NCBI GenBank assembly: GCA_027886175.1
Contig: JAJNNQ010000075.1
Coordinates: 6,923,001 to 6,987,000, forward strand
DNA: 64,000 bases
Direction of reading: 5' to 3'
Source: Phylloscopus collybita
Taxonomy: Eukaryota; Chordata; Aves; Passeriformes; Phylloscopidae
Positions 22,201-34,100 of the stretch are shown piece by piece. Under the pieces are notes generated by a model. That model was given only the letters and a program-made list of their open reading frames with translations. It did no database searches and was not told the origin of the DNA. Made by a program: the position numbers and the translations under genes. How positions within the stretch are numbered: position 1 is the stretch's first letter; each line of letters opens with the position of its first letter.

Positions 22201-24125
22201 TATTTCCAGAACAGGAATCTACCAACAGCAGTAATTAATTTCCTTCTATTTTAGATTTTGAAAGCTAGAGAGCATGTAGAGATGGGACTCGGCTCTGATT
22301 TGAGATATTTAAACCTAAGAGGCAGATTAATTTGTTTGAATGTACCCATCCAGTACCATGTTAGGATCATGTAGAACCCACTCAGACCTTACTGCTTATT
22401 TTAGATACCAAACTAAAAGATCTCTGGATACAGACTCCTGAGGAGAACTATGCATTTCTGTAGAAACTGACAGATGGGAAAGTCATTCCAGTCACCTAAG
22501 ACAGGACAAGAAATAATTTGCCAGCTGAGTCCTATCACTTGTGATCCAGACACAGTTCCTCTTCCACTCAATGCTGCACTTTTCTTAAAGGTAAAGGCCT
22601 GGGGCTATTTTCTGATCTCTAGGGTATTCCATCTAACCTGCACCTAGTCATTCCTAATGCTGTAAGGTCTCTCAGGCAGATTCATGTGATTGACAGTACA
22701 TGGGATTGCTTCAGTTGGTAAGAGGAAGCCAGGTAGGATATCTGTCATGGAATGTGATGCCTCTGTCTCATAGTGGAATCTAGGTGTGACCTCCATTAGC
22801 CATAAAATGAACTTAAAACCCTGCCCCTCAAGTAGGCATTTGTGTGTGAACAGATATATATAGAAATTCTATCATCTCAGACAGACATTGACCCCAGTCT
22901 AACCAGGAGTCTGTGAAAAAAAAAGACAATCTCTTCAGACATAGAGAAAAAAAATCTGATTGTCTAAAGAGAAGATTCATCCCAGGTCCTAGTTTAAGAG
23001 AAAGAAGTCCTCTGAAGTTACCTTTTATTTCTAAGGTTATCTATTTTTAATTGTTTTCTTGGAATCCAAACAGTTTAATTTGTAGTATCTTAAAATCAAG
23101 GGTATATTTATGCTCTGAATGTGCCAGTTATGTGAAAAAGAACAGCAAGAAGAGATGTTGATTAATGTGTTTTATCACAGTTGATAAAATACATACATAT
23201 CACATCAATAAAATATATACCATTGTACCTGCTTGTAGGTTTTATAAAAGTCCAAGAAAAAATGCAAGGCACCAACTTTATCTCTTTGTTAGGGGGCCTC
23301 TAGATAGATGAACTTTCAAGACGATTCAAATATTTAAATTCAATCTTTGCCAGACTTTCCACTGACTTAGTGGATTCTGAATCCTACTTTAATGGAAGAT
23401 TAAGAAGCTTTCTAGAGGGCCTGGAGAAAAAAATACCTAAAGGATAAATAGAAAGAAAGAGAAAAATAATAATAAAAATTTCAAGAAAATTGATTTGGAA
23501 GAAGGCAAGCAATTTTCAAAGTTACAGCAAAGGATGTTGTTATCAACTATTTGATTACAAAACTCAGGATATTAAACTGTAAGCTTACTTTCTACACATA
23601 TGTTTAAGTATTTAGGTGAAGTAACATCTGAAGTAGATCCCTCAGGTAGAGTAGAAGGTTAAGTGATGAGATATTCTAGTTTTGTAAGAAGACTTGCTGG
23701 AGATATAAGGAAGGCAAATTAAGTGAGATTCAGTATGACTGTGGGATTCAGTACTTTACAGTATGGCCTTTTCTGGAGAAGATTTTGAGGCTGACAGATT
23801 TCCTTTTCAGGGGTTGAACACTCAAATTTGAAATCAGTAAAGTGAACCAGAGCTCTGCGTATTTAATTGATGGCCCAGAAAGCCTGACAATGTTGGGTAA
23901 CATGAGGCAGACCTAGAAAATACATCTCATGAATGCATGACTGAAAAATGCAAAACTGAGCTCCCAGGTGCTGGAGCACTGACTGTCACCAAAGGGTTTC
24001 TTCAGAGTTCAGAGCATTTCTTTCAAGAGTTGCAAAAGCAAGGTGTTTCTCTTCACTGTCTGCTTTGATTTCACCTGGCTGTCCTGCCTGCTTACCCACA
24101 GAATGTGCACCACAGAGCCAGCCTG
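19248..24125. other. Unique sequence, nothing recognised
   Basis: Almost 5 kb without a recognisable gene or clear repeat. A possible very decayed CR1 terminus near 21651-21690 was not strong enough to call. A short inverted repeat (TTTTATC/GATAAAA, loop ACAGTT) lies near 23170-23190. Confidence 0.5.
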
Positions 24126-24271
24126 GTGCACTCCTCCCACGACAGAAAGCACTGTGTGTCTTCCCCACCAAACTGACCTCCTTGGGACAGGCAGTCTCAG
24201 ACAGGACAAAACTCCCCTTTGTGAGAGCACAAACACAATCAGCTTCTCTGTCTGCGGTGGGAGGAGTGCAC
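24126..24271. repeat. Perfect 15-bp inverted repeat around a 116-bp centre
   Basis: GTGCACTCCTCCCAC (24126-24140) and its exact reverse complement GTGGGAGGAGTGCAC (24257-24271). The complementarity continues inward imperfectly: 'gacagaaagc' after the left arm faces 'gcttctctgtctgc' before the right arm. The GC content exceeds that of the surroundings, and frames on both strands are open. It could be a small non-autonomous DNA transposon with terminal inverted repeats, or a hairpin RNA. No target-site duplication is evident. Confidence 0.7.
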
Positions 24272-24539
24272 TCTGGGTCGCATTTCAGCAGCTGTTCCTC
24301 ACCTCCCATCTAACCCCTCCCGTTAGTTTCCTTTCCTATTCAAGACAGAATCAGCAGCCAGAGGCAGGTACAATCCTCAAGAGCATTTCAAGAGCAGTCA
24401 TCAGTTTTCCTGCAAAGGGTCAGCGCTGATGTGACACATAAGGGTCCTTGTGCTCATCATTTACACACTTTATCCTTTCAGCTGAGCAGCCAGGGCGTTC
24501 AATAAACTGTCTGCTCTACCTGGAAGGAACGCACCGAGC
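24272..24539. other. Unique sequence
   Basis: No feature recognised. Confidence 0.5.
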
Positions 24540-24770
24540 TGGCACGAGGCGAGAGCACACACAATGCCCTGCTAATACATCACGCTGCCATCTACTCCTG
24601 ACAATGCTCCTTCATAATGAACTGGATGAGGGGATTTGCAAGTGCCACTTCCAATTAAAAATAACACTTCTGCAAAGGCAAAGGAGTGAGGTAATGACAG
24701 CAATTCTAATCGAGCTGGAGCAGCTGCCTCATTAGTACATACCCTATGATTAATATGCCTTTATGACCTG
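24540..24770. promoter_or_regulatory. Candidate conserved non-coding element (enhancer-like)
   Basis: Repeat-free block with a dense mix of motif-like cores: 'ccaattaaaaataac', 'gaggtaatgacag', 'attctaatcgagc', an E-box in 'gagcagctgcctcattag', and 'ctatgattaatatgcc'. Retained CpGs and balanced composition resemble vertebrate developmental enhancers. A 95-codon frame (24448-24735, +) spans it but matches no family I know. Conservation is inferred from texture, not observed. Confidence 0.35.
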
Positions 24771-26853
24771 TGCTTATACACCTTAACCTCTTCCTTCTGT
24801 ACCAAAGGAAACCCCATTCCCACAAGAAGCACTGCTGGTTTTTTAGGGATGAAAGATTAACTCATAGTGAGATGAATCATATTTTTCCTGTGAGACACAG
24901 TTTTACAGCAAAATGGAGTGCAGTCACTTTAAAGGAAGATTTGACGGAGATAAAAAGTGCTGAGTCCAACATTTTCAGAAAAATTGCCTTTTGCTTCAAA
25001 TTCTAAATTTGGGATTAAAAATGTTAAACCATTCCCCCCACACACCCCGCCCCATGCTTCAGAAGGTAAGGAAGCTCTTCCTTAAGAGAAAAAAAAAAAT
25101 GGAAATTAAGGACATTTCTAATCACTTCCAAACTTCACACTTGGAAGGTCTTTTTATAAAAAGTAATCCTTCAGGGCTGGACTTCAACAATGCTAATGTC
25201 TCTTTCTTAATGCCAGAATAAAATGCTGCTCTGAACACTCAGATGTGACTTTCATGACAGAAAGAGAGAAATTCATTCATGTTTTTGTTCTCATTTCTTC
25301 CCAGGCTTTCAGTGGAGAGGGACTTTCACCTCCAGACGACAACTGAGGATCAGCTTCACTAAAGTAATTGAAGGGTTTGCCTTTGACTTGGTAGAAGATC
25401 AGGTTTTTCAAGTCCATATAAGAGCATTTCAAAAGCCAGCCCACATCACAGCAAATCAGGAGTGACATTAAGAAGAGGGGAAAAAATGTAACTCAGCAAG
25501 TGAGGAATGAACCAGATTTCCTCTAACAGATGTATAAAATGGCTGAGGCTTTCTTAAGCCACAAAGCTCCTGGAATTTTATTTAACAGATAAAACACAAA
25601 CTGATGATATCTGAATGTTTAGTAAACCCCTAAGCTTCTGGTTTGTGCTCAAGCTGGCATGTTTTTTATCACCCCAAGGCAAACATTCAGGTACCAACAT
25701 CTTCAGTGATCTGGGTGTGCCTTGCAATCAAAATTCTACCTGCCAGAACATTCCTTCCGCTAAGTTTTTCAATTTTCTTCAGCAGTGTGTATAGCTCAGT
25801 GGAAGACAATTTATTTTGCATCAGCTTTGAAATAAACAATGAATCAGTGAGGTGACTTAGCCAGATTTTAACTTTTTCTCTTGGTTCTCCATCCTCCATG
25901 GATTCACCATTTTTCTGTCACATGCAAGATGCTGTCCTGTGCTACCTCACAGACACAACTAAGGAAACTCACATTTCACAAGAAAGATCATTGTCTGTAG
26001 TTGAAAAGGGGAACCTTGCAATCTCTCAGACTTCAGACTGTCTCAAGGTAGCTTCTCTGACTGCCCAAGTATTTTGCCACTGATAAAGTTCTCCTATGAC
26101 TCCTTAACATTTAAACAGCTGAACAGAAGACATGAGTGAAGAACAGAATTACTGCTCACCCAAAATGGACACACAACTATAAAGAGCAGCATTAGCTTAA
26201 AGATCTCACACTTCTTACCAGAATATGAACCAATGTACCATCTTTTAGCATACTGGTCAAGAGAATAAACATTTTAACTTAACCCTCTTTGAAGAATTGA
26301 AAGGGGTTTTTTTCATGCTGCTTGCTAGTTTTACATTAGGAAATTAATAAATACTGCACAGGTAGAATTAGTTTCATCAAGTCAGTATGTGGAAAGGGAT
26401 TTTAAACAAATGTGGCTTATATTGAAAGACCGAGTATCAGTTACCTCAGCCTTGAAGATAAACAGGGTCTTGTTAGCTTGTGATAGGATTACCTACTTGT
26501 ATCATTTAAACAACTCTAATTTCTGCCACAGGCTTTTCAAGCCTTTGAACACTGACATTGATTTATTAAGGTTTTTTCCATTCCACTCACGAATTATATT
26601 TCCCAGTAGAAAATGAAGCAACATTAATTACAAAAGTGAGATTTCTACAATGAGATATATAATTGCCAGTACTGAACTACACATTATAAGATCATGCACA
26701 ACATACTCTGCTGACATATTATGCAAAACAAACTCTTGATCTCTTTTGCAATTATCATTTCATCCCCCAATAGTTTAAACTACATCTATTCCAAGAAGTT
26801 AAATATATCTGGATTGTTCTCTAGAATTGGAGCATGGAAAAACATTAGCACTA
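24771..26853. other. Unique sequence, nothing recognised
   Basis: No gene, RNA gene or clear repeat. Frames are under 80 codons and show no familiar domain. Confidence 0.5.
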
Positions 26854-28100
26854 TCATAGAATGATTTGTATTGGAAGGGATCTTAAAGATCATTTCATTC
26901 TGACCCCTGGCCATGGGCAGGGACACCTTCCACCAGGCCAGGTTGCTCAGAGCCCCATCCAGCCTGGCCTAGAACACTTTTAAGGATGGGGCATCCACAG
27001 TTTGTCTGAACAACTTACTCTAGTGTATCACTGTTCTCACAGGAAAGGATTTCTTCCTAATGTCTGATCTAAACTATCTCAGTTTAAATTCAACGCCTCC
27101 TGTACTATCTTTACCTGCCCTTCTCAAAAGTTGCTCTCCAGCCTTCTTGGAGGCTGCTTTAGGTACTGGAGGAGGCAATCCTTCAATATTTACCAACTTT
27201 CTTGAGCCCCCTCTTCCCTCCAGGGCTTTATTCCATGGCATTCTACCAAGCAGATCCTTGTAGAGGCCAAAGTCTACTCCCCTGAGGTCCAGGGCAGTGA
27301 GCTTGTTGTGCACCTTCCTTGCTGCCCCAAGGATCCTGAACTCCACCATTCCAGGGTCACTGCAGCCAAGGCTGCCCTGGAGCTTCACATTCCCCATCAA
27401 TCCCTACTTTTTAGTAAGAACAAGGTCCAGCATAGGTCCTCTCCTTAATAACTCCTCTATTGCTTGGAGAAGGTAGTTGTCATCAACACTTCCTCAGAAC
27501 CTCCTGGGTTGTTTATGCCCAGCTGTGTTGTCTCTCCAACAGATGTTGGTGTGGTTAGAGACCCCCAGGAAGACAGGAGTTTGGAAATGTGTGGTCATTC
27601 TTGTCTGTCTCTACAGGGGCTCATCCCGTCAGTATTCCTGGCTGGGCGACCTACAGCAGGTCTGCCTTATAGTGTCACCTGTCCTTGCCCTCCCTTTAAT
27701 CCTGATCCAGGAACTCCCAGTCAGTTTCTCCTCCACCCCCAGGTGGAGTTCTGTGCACTCCGACCAGTCATTGATGCAGAGGGTGTCACCCCTCCTTGTG
27801 TCTCTGCCTGTCCTTCCCAAAGAGCTTGGATCCTTCCACTCCAACCCTCCAGTCACAGGAGCCATCCCACCACATCTCTGTGATGCCAGAAATCACAGCC
27901 ATCCAGGCAGGTGCACACCTCCATCTGCTTTGTTTTATTCCCCATGGTGGGAGTGTGTGTGTGACAGAGGCATTCAAGCTGGGCTCTCAGTGAAGCCAAG
28001 TTACTGGTTGGAGTAACCAAAATTCCTTTGTGCTGCCCTCCAGGTGCTCTTCTGCTGACCTGTGATCCCTCTCCAGGCTCTGGGAATCTCTTGCTGGCTG
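26854..28100 (-). mobile_element. CR1 LINE (antisense), internally deleted: endonuclease region joined to 3' UTR
   Basis: On the minus strand, the 3' tail is at 26854-27187. On + it reads 'atcatagaatgatttgtatt', then 'ggaagggatcttaaagatc' and 'ccctggccatgggcagggac'. From about 27190 to 28000 the minus strand is CR1 ORF2 endonuclease and post-endonuclease coding. The whole reverse-transcriptase domain, some 1.5-2 kb in a full element, is absent between the two parts. Upstream CR1 text continues to about 28098 ('ttcctttgtgctgccctcc', 'ggctctgggaatctcttgctgg' on +). No target-site duplication was found. Confidence 0.9.
27200..28000 (-). pseudogene. CR1 ORF2 endonuclease-region relic
   Basis: In full CR1 elements ORF2 encodes an APE-like endonuclease followed by reverse transcriptase, which together make the nick and copy the RNA. 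Here the minus-strand frame 27786-27977 carries GITEMWWDGSCDW, the endonuclease 'GITETWWD...DW' block. A frameshifted neighbour, 27629-27865, carries GVEEKLTGSSWIRIKGRA and a decayed C-RSPSQ from the 'VCYRPPxQ' motif. A third, 27074-27400, carries VKLQGSLGCSDPGMVEFRI and DFGLYKDLLGRMPWNKALEG, the segment just before the reverse transcriptase. The equivalent of 'MGDFNHPDICW' (about 27540) is destroyed by stops and shifts. At least one frameshift lies near 27790 and there are several stops, so it is dead. Confidence 0.85.
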
Positions 28101-29599
28101 CAAGCTGATGTGTATGGGACAGAATTAGTTTCATATTATTATACCCTATTAACATTCAGATTGGTGTAGTGACATCTGAGGTTCCTGTTGGGAATGGGCC
28201 TGATCTCCCTGGTGGTCTGTGTCTCCAGCCCCGAGTGCAGTCACTCTGGGGGCCATTCTGGCAATTTGGCAGCAGAGACAATGACTTTCATTACTTACAA
28301 AAGCTCCCTGCCACGATTGAATTTAATAATAGAGAGACAGCCTCAAGTTTCAAACAAAGACAAGAAGAAAAAAGGCTTTCTGGTGGTTATAGATGTTCTC
28401 CACAGGTAGAAGCTCTACTGATAGCAGGTAACTATTGATACTGTTAACCCAGTGTAGTAACTGGTGCAATCCAATTAACATTTCATTTGCCTACTTTCAT
28501 CTAAGGGAGAGCATACAGAGATTTCAGATGGATTCTACTCCCCAGGAAATATTTTTTATGACTAACAGTGAGAAGTTTCTGGGACTCAGGATAGGTTTCA
28601 ATACATTTTTTGGCATTTTTAGTCATATATTCACAGGTAGAAACAGGAATGATCCCACTCTGGTACCCACTCTGGTCTGTATGAGCATCCTTCCTCCAGT
28701 GCACGTGCATGTCCAGAGCTTCCAGGCTGGAAATCCCTGTTGGGTTTCCTCATATTCAGGCACCCTGCAAGCCTTGTAAAGCTGCCAGGGACAGAGCACA
28801 TCCTTGCATATCAGAGCCCTATGTAGCCACAAGCACAACTGGGATTTTTTCTCTATTCAGAACCTCTGATCTTCTATAATTTTCAGCAGTTTGTCATCTC
28901 TGAATAAAGCTGCATCAAAGCATATCTTCACCTTAAGTCTGGCTGCAGGGAGAGAGAGTAGAAGATGGCACTGCACTTCCATCTCAGTTCCTTAGGGGTG
29001 GTTGCAGCAAAAGAAAGTGAGAGGAAATGTCACCATCTGCTTTGCTCCCAGTCCTGTCTCCTGTCTCTGTCAACAAGCTACACCCTGCCTTTATTGTTGT
29101 CTTGAACTTTTGGCTGTCTGTGGATATTTTTCAGAAGGGCCAGAAGAGCTCAGCCTGTTCAATGACTTTCACAGCTGCAGACAATTGCTTCCTTCCTTCT
29201 AAAAGGGGAGGGAGAATGCTGACAATGACTAAAGAACACAGCAAAGTGTCACAGCCTTTTTGCAGAAGTCTCAACGATCCTCCCCTGCCCCAGCCCCTGA
29301 AAAAACCCTAGAGGACAGTATTTGGAAAAGCTGTGTATGTATACAAATGTATGTATCAAGTGTTTCCAAGTCACTTGGGAACCCAATGATTTTAGGACTA
29401 GCCATAATTTTTTTCTGCAGAAGTATACATAAAAATGAGGGTTCATTTATGACAGAAGCTGGAGCCAGGAATCATAATTACTCTGATGAACCTGAAAATT
29501 TGTAGCTGATACAGAAACCATTAGTGAAGTCCTACATAAAAGCTTACACCCATGCAAGGGAAGCTTTTTTCTGCATTCTATTGTATACATAAATTTCTC
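28101..29599. other. Unique sequence, nothing recognised
   Basis: No gene is supported. Overlapping frames of 65-114 codons on both strands (28435-28838) have no recognisable domain. Confidence 0.5.
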
Positions 29600-29800
29600 T
29601 CTCACACATTCATTTTTATGAAGACAAGAAAATAATTAATAGGCAATTGCATTACCTAAGAAAGACATTTTGCTGTTGGAATGTTTATGGAAATGAGGAA
29701 CAATTAATTTATCATCAATTTTATGGTAGTAATAAACAATATTTATCTGCCTGGAAGGATTTTCATGAACTTTGATATCTGATTAATAGTAAGAGCTGTT
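29600..29800. promoter_or_regulatory. Candidate conserved non-coding element
   Basis: AT-rich, repeat-free block with closely packed TAAT cores ('aaaataattaataggcaatt', 'ggaacaattaatttatc', 'tctgattaatag') and a FOX-like 'taataaacaatatttatc'. The texture suggests a distal enhancer. This is inference only. Confidence 0.25.
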
Positions 29801-32800
29801 TATATTAAAATGAGAGCAAAATGTTCTTACCACAGCAAACTTACAACAGATCTGCTCTTGTGGATATGTGTATTCTGGATTTAGAGGGGGTACCAGAGTC
29901 TGGGCCAAAAGAATATTTTAGGAAAGGAAAGGTCATTGTGAACTCTAATTTTATGCCCAATGTGATGAATTATTGGCATGGACAGCAACCACTTAACCTT
30001 CTAACTTTTATTTCTGGTCACAAACATTAATGGGTTTCTCTTAACCCCTGTGTGAGGTAGGTCAGCGTTATCCCAGTTTCAAAGATGAGGAATTGTGCAG
30101 AAAAAAAGCAAATGCAAGGATTTTTATGCTTCTGAACCTTAGTCAAGCTGCTAAGTTATGATTGACTTGGCTCCCATGCCTCAGACCCATGTTATATGGG
30201 TATGATCTACAATTTATTCCTTTGCAGGAGGTCACAGTGGCCTGGGACATGGGCTCTGCCCAAGATGCTGGGTCCAATGTGAAGTAGGGGCTAAATTCAT
30301 ACAGGGATGAGGACACTGAGAGGCTTTAAACCATCCCCAGCTTTCTCTTTGCCTCCATCCCAGCTGGGTGCATCGTGTTTGTTTTTGGGAATTTCTGTCC
30401 CAGCCCTGCTGTCTGTGCTCACCTCCTCTGAACCAGCAGAACTTCTGTGTGTGCCAGAGAGCAGCAAAAGCCACGGAAGCCTGGGGAAGGATGGATGGCC
30501 TTGTACACAGTGACAGAGATCTGTGTTCCTTTCTGCTTATCCAGATTTTGGCAAGACCCCTAATTGGCTTTGATCACCTGTGTAAAATGAAGTACTGAAT
30601 CTCATACTCTTAATTAGGAGCTTCTCTGAAACCAGGCTGTATTGAACACTTCGTTCAACAGAGTCTGAACAGTAATGGTAGAACTTTGGGACTGCGTTTT
30701 ATCCCAGTTTTCCATTCAGTCCACAACAGACGTAAATCAGAAGAAACACCTTTGCCTCTGGATGGGATGCTTTAAAATATGCTTTTCTTTTGGACACCAG
30801 CTCACATGCAAGAGAGCATGCACCCTCCATTTCATAGTTATAGAAACTGAGTAATAAGGAAGCCAGGAATTAGCCTAGAATGAAAGATCTTGTGTGCTTC
30901 AGTACAATTCTTTGCATTCAAAAATTTTATAGTCAAGAAATAAGTATATTTAGTTCTATAGAAGGTTGACCATCTGACATCACTGAAGTTCTGTTATATC
31001 TTGGTCATTCCTATTTGAGGATTGACATTGTTTGATGGAAGACCTCTGCTTCTGTCCTGTAGGCTGTGACAAGATGATTACTACCTTAATAGCATCAACA
31101 AAGAGAGCATACAGGTCACATGGAGATAAATGCAGCTTTAATGCTTCCTACACAGCAGAAACTTTTCCAGATGAACACAATCTCACAAAATCCCTGCTAT
31201 AGATCTAGACAACTGGCACTGGCATGGGTAATTTTAAAGTCAGTAGGAATCATCTTTGAGGTGGTTTGAGAGAGTTCCCTTGTCCTTGGTGAAGGATTTG
31301 GGCATTTCTTCTTAGTCTCTTGTCCATCATTTACAAATCCTGTTTTGATGACTAGCTCACACTTCTGCAGCTGAGCCAGCCCATCCATAAAGCAGGGCCT
31401 TTATTCCTACCCCTGTACTGACATTTGGACATTGACTTCAATGTTTTTTTCACAAATTCCCTTAATTTACACAAGTTAACTCAAACAAATATGATTCTGG
31501 AGAGGTAATTTTCCTTTGCAGGAAAATGTCAGCACCGAGTGTAGATTTCTACTCCAGACAACTCCACGACTAATCAGGACTGTTTGCAGAGATAGGAGCT
31601 CACTCATAATCCAGTGTCTTCCAGGCTTGTTTTCTCTTCTTGCAGGTACCTCCTTGCCATTTGCAATTCTGCTTCCCACCTCCCAGAAGAGCAAACAGCA
31701 CAGATATGATCATGCCTCTGTGACAGTGAATTTGAACATAGTGACCTAGTTCAGGCAGAAAGTTTCTTGAAATGGCTGAAAACGACTGAGCCCGAGAATT
31801 AAAGACCAGTCAGACTAGCTTGAATTTCTAGAAAAACTATTAGAATTGATAATCAAGCTACTGGAAAGCACTTGGAATTTAAAACAATGCTGTGACTGTA
31901 TATAAATGTTGCAGTTTGAGCATTATTTTAAATAAACTGCAGTCACACACAGGTCAGTGTTAGCACTAAATATCTCTGGAGACTGCTTTGCAATCTGAAA
32001 ATAAACTCAAGCCAAAACCCCAAATTCTCAGAGCAATTACCTTCATTTTAGCTTTTTTTCAAGTGTAAAACTCCTAACAAATTGAATTAATTCTAGAAAT
32101 ACTTATATGAAGCATGTAAAGCTCAGAGGAAAACAAATCTTTCAAGTAGTGAAGTAGAAATCAAGTGTAAGTTGCCAATTTTTTTCCAGGAGAGCAAAGA
32201 CCTATACAATAAATTCCATCAGCTGAGAACTGAAGCTCTTGCTCACACCCATCACACATATGTTTTCAATGACTCCAGATTTTTAATGTGATCATAAAAT
32301 TGCAGAGAATTACTGGCTGTGCACATTTTAAGCTTCAATATTTGAATGCCCATTTCACTGGGGTTGAGAACCTGCTGGTCATCTGCTTCTGCCATTTTAC
32401 CAATGCTGAAACAGATTTGTTTGAAGATTTCAGAATATGCATGGATGTGGGTAAGGAAAAATTTCAGTTTTACTTCACCCAAATAAGGCAACACGTGGCA
32501 CTGCTTCTGGGAAGAAAAATACTGTTTTATTTTGGTTTTAGGTTTAAAGTTACTTGTTTGTCTTGGCAGCAAGACTCATCTGACAGGTAATGTTGTGATG
32601 AAGGTCTGACATGTTCTAAATCCTCCTGTCTGCTGCCTCAGCAAAATGGGGGAATGTGTATGAAACCACAGCTTTGCAATTTATGTGATGACAAAGAAAG
32701 CCACAGAAAGCAAATGATTCATTGCACTATGATTGTCTATCAGAATGAAGAGTACTGAAAGCCTTAGAAATGGAAAGAATGTCCCCTGACATGTCAGAAG

Positions 32801-33784
32801 ACAAGGATAGCTCTCTGAATACCCAAAGACGTGTATAATAGCAAACAAACAGAACCAGGTCTCAGGTTCAAGAACAGGGCCATGATTATTCATTCTGTTT
32901 AGTTGTTAGCATGCTCTCTAGGCTGTATTTCCTCAGGATCAACCAGAAATACCTGGAACACTGTAAAAACCAGGATGTGCAAGGAACCATTCCCAGAAGA
33001 CAGACTAGTTATAGCCACATCCATTTTGAGGGAAAGGTTTGCTGTAGAAGAAGGTTGTAACTTGTTTTATTTACTAGCCAAAGTACCTCAACAACCAACA
33101 GATTGAGTAAAGATTGGGGCTGTCTTGGAAAGGTATTTCAACATCACAACACATCTACGTATAGTGGAGAAAGCATGTTTTTTGCCTTATTATTTTATCT
33201 ATCTTCTATTTCATAATGAAGATGCTTTCAGGGCAGTTTGAATTGGTGATTTAGATTGCTTCTTTCATTTACAACAGCTAAGGATTCATAATGAAAAAGA
33301 ATTACATAAGCTCTTTGTTATTTGATTCATCTGAGCCTAGCTCTGCAGATCACAGGAAAATACACTGCGACCCTTTTCAACAGTCCTTTCTTAATTTCGC
33401 AGTTTACTAATTTTCACAGATATCAGAAAGAACAAAATTATTAAGGAGTGCTCGGTAATTTCTGAAGTATCCATGCTGAAAATGCATAGATGATGATGAT
33501 TATCATCCGCAACACCTCCTGTAGAAGCTGTCACAGAGAGTCTTTATGAAATGTCTTGATAGAAGAAGCCTGTTCAATAGAAACCTGAAATCACTGATAA
33601 GTATTCAGATGCATTTTTCAGTCAAAAATTTCTGGTGTTTTTCAATCACCATATTTTTTTATTACTTTGAAAATATGAACAGTATTAGCTAAGAATATGC
33701 CCGTTATATAAATGAAATTAAAGCCTATCTTACAGTGTGACTGCATACAATTGATATGGAAAGACCAAGTGTACAATGATTAGA
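29801..33784. other. Unique sequence, nothing recognised
   Basis: About 4 kb with no recognised gene or repeat. The overlapping frames at 32252-32590 (106 codons on -, 100 on +) show no familiar domain and shadow one another. Confidence 0.5.
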
Positions 33785-34100
33785 TGCAGGAGAGAAGGAG
33801 CCAGACTCTTTCTCAGAGGTACTCAGTGAAAGATGAGACAATGGTCACAGATTGCACCAAGGGAAATTCTGAGTGCAATAAGGAAAAATAAAAGTCAAAA
33901 TTAACATGGTCAAATGTGGATATAATAATTATCCTGAGAATCACTAGTTGTGGCATATCTCTCCTTGGTGATATTAAAAACTTGATTGGAGAAGGTCCAG
34001 GGAAAACTAATATAATTTTGGAGTTGGCAGCAGTCTGCATAGGGTATTAAATCTGATGAGCTCCCGAAATCCCTTCCAACAAATTTTTTCTATGGTTTTT
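33785..34100 (+). mobile_element. Old CR1 LINE 3' fragment (sense)
   Basis: 'ggagccagactctttctcag', 'gagacaatggtcacag', 'ttgcaccaagggaaattctg', 'atctctccttggtgatattaa', 'agttggcagcagtctgcata' and 'gaaatcccttccaacaaatt' follow the CR1 3' order. The usual terminal 'attctatgattctatg' is reduced to 'ttctatggttttt'. Strongly diverged, so an old insertion. The 75-codon minus frame over it is not a gene. Confidence 0.75.
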
